Below are positions 4,967 through 10,747 of a stretch of DNA of 10,747 nt, in pieces; position 1 is the first letter of the stretch; every line of letters starts with the position of its first letter. The position numbers were made by a program, and so were the translations under genes. The stretch spans positions 1 through 10,747 of the forward strand of contig JAGXRS010000143.1 in NCBI GenBank assembly GCA_018335615.1. The letters are read 5' to 3'. The DNA is from Hydrogenophaga sp. (GTDB lineage: Bacteria > Pseudomonadota > Gammaproteobacteria > Burkholderiales > Burkholderiaceae_C). The notes under the pieces are model-generated. The model saw only the letters and a program-made list of their open reading frames with translations, did no database searches and was not told where the DNA came from.

Positions 4967-6397
4967 ATGCTCGTTGACACACAGCCTGCCACCCATCAGC
5001 ACCTGCCTGCCTCAGCCGAGGTGCGGGACCAATGGGTGGATTCGCGGCTGATTGCCATGGTGATGGACCGGACCATGCCCTCGCTGGTGTCGGCCACGCT
5101 GGTGCTGCCGGTCATGGTGGCGCTGATGTGGGGGGAGGTGCACCCGGTGGCGCTGGGGGTCTGGACCTTTCTGCAGCTGGCGCTGGTGGTGCAGCGCTAC
5201 CGGATGGTGACCACCTACCGGTTGCGTTATGACAGTGCCGAAGGGCCGATGCGACGGGAGTTCATCCGACGCTACGGCTGGTCCTGGACCGTCATGGGCT
5301 TGCTCTGGGGCGCGGCGGTTGCGCTCACTTTTTACCAGGTCAACCTGACCACACAGTTCATCTGCGGGCTGGTCGTGATGGGTCATGGCCTGTTGTCGCT
5401 CACCACCTTCAGCGCCTATCAACCGGTTTTTCGGACCAACATCAATGCCCTGAGCGCAGCCGTGCTGGTCGGGCTGCTCGGGCCTGCCGTGGCGGGCATG
5501 GTGCCGCCAGAGGAGTACAAGCATGTGCTCGCACTCGTCGTGTTGCTGCTGATCTTCTGGTGGTTGCTGCGCATTGCGGGCGAGCGGCTGCGCCATGTCC
5601 ACCGCGCCAGCCTGGAGCTGGAGTTTTCCAATCAGGAGTTGATCGATTCGTTGACCCAGCAGACCCGCGCATCGTTGCGGGCCGTGGCCACGAAAAACCG
5701 TTTTCTCGCCTCGGCGGCGCATGACCTGCGCCAGCCCGTCCATGCGCTCAGCCTGTACGCCGACTGGCTGGCCAGCGAACCGGAGATGGCACGTGACATT
5801 GCCCCCCGCATCCTGCAATCGACGCGGGCCATCAACGAGTTGTTCGATTCGCTGTTCGACCTGACGCGCATCGATGCGGGCAACTACAAGGTGCGGCTGC
5901 AGCACGTGGACGTGCAACAGCTCTTCGCCGACATGACCCTGCAGTTCGAGCCCGTGGCCGCGGCGAAGTCTTTGCAGCTGCGCTCCCATGCGCGGCCGGC
6001 CACCATCTGGGCCGATCCTGTGGTGCTGCGCCGCATCCTGGGCAATCTGGTGTCGAACGCCCTGCGCCACACCCATCAGGGTGGTGTCTTGCTGGGACTG
6101 CGCCATCGGCGCGACATGCTGGTGTTCGAGGTATGGGACACGGGGGTCGGGATCGCGCGTGAGCACCAGCAGGCGATCTTCCAGGAATTTTTCCGGGTAT
6201 CGCAGCACCAGGGCACGGAAGACAGCCTGGGCCTGGGCTTGACGATCGTGTCCAAGCTCACCGCGCTCATGGGCTACCAGCTGGCGTTGAATTCACAAGC
6301 GAACAAAGGAAGTGTGTTTCGCGTGATGTTGCCGGCTTTCACGCAAAAAGACACCAGTGCAGAGACCGAGGCCACGGAGGTCTCGCGACCGGCCTGA
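4967..6397 (+). CDS. Membrane sensor histidine kinase with HDLRQP box (476 aa)
   Basis: Sensor kinase of a two-component system: it autophosphorylates a histidine and passes the phosphate to a response regulator. The N-terminal half holds about six hydrophobic segments (near residues 35-57, 58-76, 105-122, 130-150, 161-180 and 186-203) with little periplasmic sequence, so it probably senses a membrane or intramembrane signal. A short coiled-coil linker leads to the H box, AAHDLRQPVHALSLYADWL, with H252. The ATPase domain shows the N box NLVSNALRH (N364), DTGVGI (391-396), FQEFFR (405-410) and LGLGLTIV (421-428). No receiver domain is attached. I chose the ATG at 4967; the frame opens earlier (4814), but those residues run over the tRNA leader and are not hydrophobic. 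It ends 33 bases from the convergent response regulator, its likely partner. Confidence 0.92.
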   Translation: MLVDTQPATHQHLPASAEVRDQWVDSRLIAMVMDRTMPSLVSATLVLPVMVALMWGEVHPVALGVWTFLQLALVVQRYRMVTTYRLRYDSAEGPMRREFIRRYGWSWTVMGLLWGAAVALTFYQVNLTTQFICGLVVMGHGLLSLTTFSAYQPVFRTNINALSAAVLVGLLGPAVAGMVPPEEYKHVLALVVLLLIFWWLLRIAGERLRHVHRASLELEFSNQELIDSLTQQTRASLRAVATKNRFLASAAHDLRQPVHALSLYADWLASEPEMARDIAPRILQSTRAINELFDSLFDLTRIDAGNYKVRLQHVDVQQLFADMTLQFEPVAAAKSLQLRSHARPATIWADPVVLRRILGNLVSNALRHTHQGGVLLGLRHRRDMLVFEVWDTGVGIAREHQQAIFQEFFRVSQHQGTEDSLGLGLTIVSKLTALMGYQLALNSQANKGSVFRVMLPAFTQKDTSAETEATEVSRPA

Positions 6398-6414
6398 CCT
6401 CGCCAGCCGGTCGC
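6385..6414. terminator. Hairpin between convergent kinase and regulator genes
   Basis: GCGACCGG (6385-6392) pairs perfectly with CCGGTCGC (6407-6414) around a 14-base loop that contains the kinase stop codon. It sits between two converging genes and could stop transcription from both sides. No T-run follows on either strand, so it is not a standard intrinsic terminator. Confidence 0.35.
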
Positions 6415-6430
6415 CAGACGTGGCGCGGTA

Positions 6431-7024
6431 TCAGAGTTCGAGCAGGCCGGCGGTGCGCGCCAGGTGGCTGGCCTGCGAGCGGCTTTTCACATTCAGGCGG
6501 CGGAACAGGCGCCACAGGTGCACCTTGACCGTGTGCTCGCTGATTTGCAGTTGCTCGGCGATGTCGCGGTTGCTCAATCCGCGGTCAAGCATGACCAGTA
6601 ACTGTTTCTGGCGCTTGGAGAGCTTGTCGGGAATAGTGGGGGCGTTCTCGTCTTCCACTTCTTCGGCAAGAAATTCCCGCAGCACCTTGGCAATCTGCGC
6701 GGCACCGGCAGATTTTTCCACGTAGGCGTCGGCGCCTGCTTCGCGGGCGAGGTCTTCGTAGTCCGATGCGGGGGAGGCGGACAGCACGATCAGCGAGGTG
6801 TCGGGCAGCATCTGGCGCACTTCGCGAACGCCGGACACACCGTTGGTGTCGGGCAGTTTGAGGTCCAGGCAGACCAGTTCGGGATCGCCGTGTTCAGCAA
6901 TGGCCTTGCTCACCGAGGCCAGTCGTTCCAGTTCGATGACCTGGGTGGAGGAGCGCAAGCGGCGCAACAGCATGACGACTGCCTCGCGCATCAGCGGATG
7001 ATCGTCGATGACAAAAATACTCAT
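6431..7024 (-). CDS. NarL/FixJ-type response regulator (197 aa)
   Basis: DNA-binding response regulator. The receiver domain (1-120) has the acidic pair D7 and D8, phosphoacceptor D54 (CLDLKLPD), S82 (VLSAS) and K104 (YVEKSAG). The LuxR-type helix-turn-helix (about 134-190) shows LSKRQKQLLVMLDRGLSNRDIAEQL, then ISEHTVKVHLWRLFRRLNVKSRSQA. Length is normal for the family. I chose the ATG at 7024 (MSIFVIDDH); a TTG six codons upstream also keeps the frame. It converges on the histidine kinase, an arrangement that points to a cognate pair. It lies 162 bases after trpS on the same strand. The gap contains a perfect dyad that might be an operator. Confidence 0.95.
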   Translation of the reverse strand: MSIFVIDDHPLMREAVVMLLRRLRSSTQVIELERLASVSKAIAEHGDPELVCLDLKLPDTNGVSGVREVRQMLPDTSLIVLSASPASDYEDLAREAGADAYVEKSAGAAQIAKVLREFLAEEVEDENAPTIPDKLSKRQKQLLVMLDRGLSNRDIAEQLQISEHTVKVHLWRLFRRLNVKSRSQASHLARTAGLLEL

Positions 7025-7126
7025 GGGTTCGTGCGCAGTCAAGAAGTTGTCGGGATGAGAGCATATCGGCTATGCCCGCCGTTGGCGATAGTGAAAAACG
7101 CCCACTTTCGCTCTCTGTTGTCGGCA

Positions 7127-7140
7127 ATTGGCGTGCCAAT
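7127..7140. promoter_or_regulatory. Palindrome ATTGGC-GT-GCCAAT upstream of the response regulator
   Basis: A perfect 6+6 dyad around GT, centred about 110 bases before the regulator start, in the 162-base gap after trpS. It could be an operator for this two-component system or another regulator, or form a short hairpin past trpS. Neither strand has a T-run after it, so I do not call it a terminator. Confidence 0.3.
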
Positions 7141-7186
7141 CGCCTCACCAAGCCCATCGTTACAGATAAAAATGGCTGAAAGGGCG

Positions 7187-8482
7187 TCAGCTTCCCTGGC
7201 CGCTCAACTGTGCCAATGCCGTGGAGAGCTCGGTGGCACTGGCGATCAGGTTCAGACGGGGTCCGGGCGCGTCCAGGGCTGCCGTGCCTTGCGATTGCAG
7301 TCGGGTGATGGCCTGTCCGGCCTCTTTGGGGGACGTGAAGCCTTCGCTTTGCAGCAGCAGCTGGCCCCCGCCATCGACGAGCTTGAAATAGAACAGGCCG
7401 TCGCTTTGGCGGTATTGCTTGAAGCTGGGGGCCATTATTTTCGCTGATTTCGGGGCGGGGGCTGCCGCTGCCAGCGTATCGAGCGCTCGCAGGCCCACGG
7501 CATGGCGCAGCTGCCGGGTGAAGGGTGTCGCCACGCTGCGGGCTTTTTCGGCGCCGCGCTGAAGCGTTCGCTCGATCTGCGCCGGGTTCTGCATCAGCTC
7601 TTCGTACGCGGCCCGCATGGGCGCGATTTCCTGGTCGATGCGTTCAAACAGCAGCTGCTTGGCCTCGCCCCAGGCGATGCCGCTGGCATAGGCTTGTGCC
7701 AGGCCCGCCGTTTCCTCGGCGGAGGCGAAGGCCTGGTAGAGCTGGAACAGGGCCGAGCCGTCGGTGTCCTTGGGTTCTCCCGGCAGGCGCGAATCCGTCA
7801 CGATGCCCATGATCAGCTTGCGCAGCTGCTCGCGGGGTGTGAACAGGGGAATGGTGTTGTCGTAGCTCTTGCTCATCTTGCGGCCGTCCAGCCCCGGCAG
7901 GGTGGCCACATGCGCCTCGATGGCGGCCTCGGGCAGCGTGAAGTGCTCGCCGTAGAGGTGGTTGAAGCTGGCGGCGATGTCGCGCGCCATTTCGATGTGC
8001 TGGATCTGGTCGCGCCCGACCGGTACGCGGTGGGCGTTGAACATCAGGATGTCGGCCGCCATCAGCACCGGGTACATGAACAGGCCGGCGGTCACACCGG
8101 CGTCGGGGTCTTCACCGCTGGCCGTGTTCTTGTCCACCGAGGCCTTGTAGGCGTGGGCGCGGTTGAGCATGCCCTTGCCGGTGACGCAGGTCAGCAACCA
8201 GGTGAGCTCGGGAATTTCCGGGATGTCCGACTGACGGTAGAAGGTGACAGCCTCCGGGTCCAGGCCGCAGGCCAGCCAGGTGGCGGCAATTTCCAGCGTG
8301 GAGCGCTGCACGCGCGCCGGGTCGCCCACCTTGATGAGGGCGTGGTAGTCGGCCAGGAAGTAGAAGCTGTCCACTTCGGGCTGGCGGCTGGCGCGCACGG
8401 TGGGGCGCACGGCCCCCACGTAGTTGCCCAGGTGCGGAGTGCCTGAGGTGGTGATGCCGGTGAGGACGCGCAAGGTTTTCAT
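7187..8482 (-). CDS. trpS: Tryptophan--tRNA ligase with C-terminal extension (431 aa)
   Basis: Class I aminoacyl-tRNA synthetase that activates tryptophan with ATP and charges tRNA-Trp in the cytosol. The N-terminus MKTLRVLTGITTSGTPHLGN carries the HIGH-type signature (H17-LGN). NRAHAYK (108-113), MYPVLMAADIL (136-146) and VGRDQIQHIE (155-164) line the active site, and KMSKS is at 202-206. The core ends near 335. A further roughly 95 residues follow: an Ala/Pro linker, then FKQYRQSDGLFYFKLVDGGG...LLQSEGFTSPKEAGQAI (about 354-391), which resembles one YegP/DUF1508-type repeat. The E. coli enzyme (about 334 residues) lacks this. The start at 8482 fits the family; an ATG at 8497 adds five residues and overlaps the protease stop as TAATG, so the two genes are probably coupled. 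Confidence 0.97.
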   Translation of the reverse strand: MKTLRVLTGITTSGTPHLGNYVGAVRPTVRASRQPEVDSFYFLADYHALIKVGDPARVQRSTLEIAATWLACGLDPEAVTFYRQSDIPEIPELTWLLTCVTGKGMLNRAHAYKASVDKNTASGEDPDAGVTAGLFMYPVLMAADILMFNAHRVPVGRDQIQHIEMARDIAASFNHLYGEHFTLPEAAIEAHVATLPGLDGRKMSKSYDNTIPLFTPREQLRKLIMGIVTDSRLPGEPKDTDGSALFQLYQAFASAEETAGLAQAYASGIAWGEAKQLLFERIDQEIAPMRAAYEELMQNPAQIERTLQRGAEKARSVATPFTRQLRHAVGLRALDTLAAAAPAPKSAKIMAPSFKQYRQSDGLFYFKLVDGGGQLLLQSEGFTSPKEAGQAITRLQSQGTAALDAPGPRLNLIASATELSTALAQLSGQGS

Positions 8483-8496
8483 GGGTTGTGCAGGCA

Positions 8497-9165
8497 TTAC
8501 AGGATGAGCAGGCGCAGCGGCGTCAGCAGCATTTCGATGGCGCTGCCGGTGAACACCATCAGCGGGCGCAGCCACAGGTTGCCCACCACGCCGGTGAGCA
8601 CCAGCGCCATCACGATGAAGAAACCCCAGGGTTCCACGCGCGAGACCAGCGCGGCCTGTTTCCAGGGCAGCAGGCCGACGAGGATGCGTCCACCGTCCAG
8701 CGGCGGCAGGGGGAAGAGGTTGAAGGCAAACATCACCAGGTTGACCATCACGCCGGCGCGGCACATCTGCAGGAAGAAGCGTTCGTCCACGCCCATCGCC
8801 AGCAGCACATACAGCAGCACGGTCCACAGGATGGCCTGCACCAGATTGGCGCCCGGGCCGGCCAGCGCCACCCACACCATGTCGCGCTTCGGGTTGTGCA
8901 GGCGCCCGAAGTTCACCGGCACGGGCTTGGCGTAGCCGAACAGGAAGGCGCCCGAGGTGGCGAAGTACAGGAGCAGCGGCATCGCGATCGTGCCCACCGG
9001 GTCGATGTGGCGCATCGGGTTGAGCGTGATGCGCCCCAGCTTGGCTGCGGTGTGGTCGCCGAAGTGCCGTGCGGCATAGCCATGGGCCGCCTCGTGCACC
9101 GTGATGGCGAACAGCACGGGTATGGCGTAGATGGCGATGGTCTGAACGATCTGGGCGAAATCCAT
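8497..9165 (-). CDS. Site-2-protease-like M50 membrane metallopeptidase (222 aa)
   Basis: An integral membrane zinc protease of the compact site-2-protease type that cleaves within membranes. The zinc-binding motif HEAAH is at residues 24-28 in the first segment. The third ligand region, NLFPLPPLDGGRI, is at 149-161 with D157. Additional hydrophobic segments lie near 10-30, 58-78, 97-125, 136-152 and 181-195. No PDZ or CBS domain is present, and the substrate cannot be read from sequence. I chose the ATG at 9165 (MDFAQIVQT); earlier in-frame codons to 9240 are less hydrophobic and Pro/Gly/Trp-rich. It stands between yciO (78-base gap) and trpS (TAATG overlap), so the three are probably cotranscribed. 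Confidence 0.92.
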   Translation of the reverse strand: MDFAQIVQTIAIYAIPVLFAITVHEAAHGYAARHFGDHTAAKLGRITLNPMRHIDPVGTIAMPLLLYFATSGAFLFGYAKPVPVNFGRLHNPKRDMVWVALAGPGANLVQAILWTVLLYVLLAMGVDERFFLQMCRAGVMVNLVMFAFNLFPLPPLDGGRILVGLLPWKQAALVSRVEPWGFFIVMALVLTGVVGNLWLRPLMVFTGSAIEMLLTPLRLLIL

Positions 9166-9243
9166 GGCAGCGTGGGGCAAACGGCTATTGTCCCAGATGC
9201 CGGACCATTCGCCCGGGCCGCGCCAGCCGGGCGCGGGCAAGCA

Positions 9244-9879
9244 TCAGAGACCGAGCGCTTTCAGCGGCCCCTGGCCGACCCGCAGCACTTCGGGGTCGCC
9301 GCCCGATCCCATGGGGGTGAGGTCGATCACCGTGGTGGGCTCCAGCGTGCAGGCGCCCGCATCCAGCACACCCGCGAGCTCGTGTTCGAAGCGTTCGCGA
9401 ATGTCTTGTGCATCGTTGAGTGCGGCGCTTTCTCCCGGCGCAATGAGCGTGGTGGCCAGCAGCGGCGCCTGATGCAGCGCCAGCAGCGCCAGGAGGGCGG
9501 TGTGCTGCGGCACGCGCAGGCCGATGGTCTTGCGCGAGGGGTGGCTCACCCGCCGCGGCACTTCCTTGCTGGCCTCCAGGATGAAGGTGTAGGGCCCGGG
9601 CGTGGCCAGCTTGAGCAGCCGGTACTGGCGGTTGTCGACCCGCGCGTAGTTGGCCAGCTCGCTCAGGTCGCGGCACAGCAGGGTGAGGTGGTGTTTGTCG
9701 TCCACCTGCCGGATGCGGCGCAGGCGGTCGGCAGCCGCCTTGTCGTCGAGGTGGCACACCAGCGCGTAACTGGAATCGGTGGGCACGGCCAGCACGCCGC
9801 CGCGCTCAAGCAGCTGTGCCGCCTGTTTCAGCAGGCGCGGCTGGGGGTTGTCGGGATGGACTTCAAAAAACTGGGACAT
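9244..9879 (-). CDS. yciO: YciO-family protein (Sua5/YciO/YrdC fold, 211 aa)
   Basis: Member of the threonylcarbamoyl-AMP synthase fold superfamily. It resembles E. coli YciO along its whole length: MSQFFEVHPDNPQPRL, GGVLAVPTDSSYAL, TLLCRDLSELANYARVDN, PGPYTFILEASKEVPRR, RKTIGLRVP and PTTVIDL all have direct counterparts. Superfamily members bind ATP and double-stranded RNA and make the t6A precursor on tRNA, but YciO lacks the clear KRxxxxP motif of TsaC. Its reaction is less certain, and housekeeping t6A synthesis is likely done by another gene. The ATG at 9879 has AGAGGA about 10 bases upstream; the extension to 9936 is not family-like. First visible gene of the yciO - M50 - trpS block. 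Confidence 0.93.
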   Translation of the reverse strand: MSQFFEVHPDNPQPRLLKQAAQLLERGGVLAVPTDSSYALVCHLDDKAAADRLRRIRQVDDKHHLTLLCRDLSELANYARVDNRQYRLLKLATPGPYTFILEASKEVPRRVSHPSRKTIGLRVPQHTALLALLALHQAPLLATTLIAPGESAALNDAQDIRERFEHELAGVLDAGACTLEPTTVIDLTPMGSGGDPEVLRVGQGPLKALGL

Positions 9880-10002
9880 GGTCGTATTGTCCTCTTGCGG
9901 CAGTGCAATGGTGACAGGGTGTTGTGTGCACAGCAATGGATGGGGACTTCACCGTTACCATTCTTCTTTTGTTGTTTTCTTTTCCAAAAATCGCCCAACG
10001 CC
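9880..10002. promoter_or_regulatory. Divergent intergenic region
   Basis: A 123-base gap between yciO (minus) and the next gene (plus) that must hold promoters for both. It contains a pyrimidine-rich T tract at about 9960-9985 on the plus strand. I could not find a convincing -35/-10 pair or dyad for either gene. Confidence 0.3.
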
Positions 10003-10747
10003 ATGCAACAAGCCACCGCCAGCGCATCGGCCTTCCGCAAGAAACCGGTGGACCTCGGCGCCGTACCCTGGAGCGGGCGGCTGGAGCCGGCCGACCTGGC
10101 CCGGCCGGCCGGCATGCTGATCGCAGCCCTCACCCGCTGTGCCGACGAGCGCGGCCTGTCACTGAGCGACATGGCCTCGGCCATGGGCGTGTCCTACTGG
10201 GACGTGAGCCAGTTGCGCATCGGCTTTCGACGCCTCGAGGCGCTGGACGACGACATGGCGCAGGCCTGTGCCGATTTCCTCGACCGGCCGGTCCTGACCA
10301 TCCACATGTTGGCCGGTCTGCTGGATCCGAAAGAGGCCCTGCAAAGCACGGCGTTGACCGCCGAAGACATCATGTATGCGCGGCAACTGCGCAATTGCGA
10401 TCCCGAGGCGCTGGAATTGCTGCCGCCGCCCAACCGCGCCCGGCCCCTGCAGGGCCTGGGTGTGGACGAGCTCGGCGAGCTGCACCGGGCCTATGGCACC
10501 AACCCGGCGGTGCACGGCGCCGTGCGGGCCGAACTGGCGCTGCGGCCCATGTCCAAGACCGAGGTGCTGCGGGCGGCGGTGCAGGCGGGCGTCGCAGCTT
10601 CCCAGGCGGCGGTCCCACCCGAGGAGCCCGTGCCTGGCATCATGCGCTGCACCGCGTGCCAGAAGCGCCTGCGCATTCCGCACCTCAGCGCCCCGGGCGA
10701 GATCCGCTGCCCCGCCTGCCAGACCGAATACCACGTGCACTGGCAGG
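10003..10747 (+). CDS. XRE-like helix-turn-helix plus zinc-ribbon protein (cut by window end)
   Basis: Open for 248 codons from the ATG at 10003 to the last base, so the C-terminus is missing. Residues about 37-95 look like a Cro/C1-type DNA-binding domain (LIAALTRCADERGLSLSDMASAMGVSYWDVSQLRIG). A helical middle (about 115-195) follows. A zinc ribbon then has C216-x2-C219 and C236-x2-C239, spaced like MJ0042-type ribbons. I do not recognise the whole protein. It is probably a cytosolic regulator or scaffold. It diverges from yciO across 123 bases. Ribosome-binding support is poor (no clear GGAG), but codon bias and domain content make this reading frame far more credible than the minus-strand frames in the same place. 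Confidence 0.75.
   Translation, partial: MQQATASASAFRKKPVDLGAVPWSGRLEPADLARPAGMLIAALTRCADERGLSLSDMASAMGVSYWDVSQLRIGFRRLEALDDDMAQACADFLDRPVLTIHMLAGLLDPKEALQSTALTAEDIMYARQLRNCDPEALELLPPPNRARPLQGLGVDELGELHRAYGTNPAVHGAVRAELALRPMSKTEVLRAAVQAGVAASQAAVPPEEPVPGIMRCTACQKRLRIPHLSAPGEIRCPACQTEYHVHWQ

Noticed and set aside
5012..6208. Minus-strand 398-codon frame
   Set aside because: Antisense shadow of the histidine kinase; product is His/Gln/Arg-rich without domains.
7502..8446. Plus-strand 314-codon frame
   Set aside because: Antisense shadow of trpS; Gly/Val/His-rich with no family features.
8482..8875. N-terminal extension of trpS up to 8875
   Set aside because: The extension is the out-of-frame reading of the M50 protease gene; TrpS families begin at the MKTLRVLTG segment.
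10159..10740. Minus-strand 193-codon frame
   Set aside because: Antisense to the helix-turn-helix and zinc-ribbon gene; product is Gly/His/Gln-rich with no motif.

Overview
The window looks like a high-GC betaproteobacterium, most likely Burkholderiales and probably Comamonadaceae. This rests on protein similarity by eye (a long TrpS with a C-terminal extension, the yciO - M50 protease - trpS order) and on codon use. It is not a confirmed taxonomic call.

The window has two halves that meet at a tRNA-Ser(CGA) gene (4723-4810, minus strand). Left of it is one end of an integrated mobile element that continues past base 1. Right of it is chromosomal backbone.

All recognised element genes are on the minus strand, so they read away from the tRNA: a P4-type tyrosine integrase (3322-4512); an A+T-rich gene of unknown function that overlaps it by ATGA (2789-3325); an AlpA-like excisionase or regulator (2470-2694); a roughly 340-base leader with no convincing gene (2129-2469); then a tightly packed cassette of two small unknown proteins, two paralogous CHC2-type zinc-finger proteins and a RepA-like AAA ATPase/helicase cut by the window edge. 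Between the tRNA and the integrase lie a terminator on the tRNA side, phased GAAC repeats and three TACCCCCA repeats that are good candidates for integrase arm-type sites.

The most interesting feature is the leader at about 2167-2372. On the minus strand it holds a candidate promoter, then a segment (called A here), then a 65-base hairpin whose 45-base loop carries a complementary segment (B), then a third segment (C) that can also pair with B. This A-B-C order in front of replication genes is the design of the phage P4 CI / phage P1-P7 C4 antisense RNA immunity systems. With integrase, AlpA and a replication cassette, it suggests a phage-satellite-like or P4-like element that silences its own replication operon by premature termination. 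This is an inference from base pairing; no search was run.

On the backbone side, a six-segment membrane histidine kinase (4967-6397, plus) converges on a NarL/FixJ-type response regulator (6431-7024, minus), probably its partner. Upstream of the regulator on the same strand lie trpS, a site-2-protease-like M50 membrane protein and a YciO-family protein. A divergent gene at the right edge (10003 onward, plus) encodes an XRE-like helix-turn-helix plus a four-cysteine zinc ribbon and is cut by the window end.
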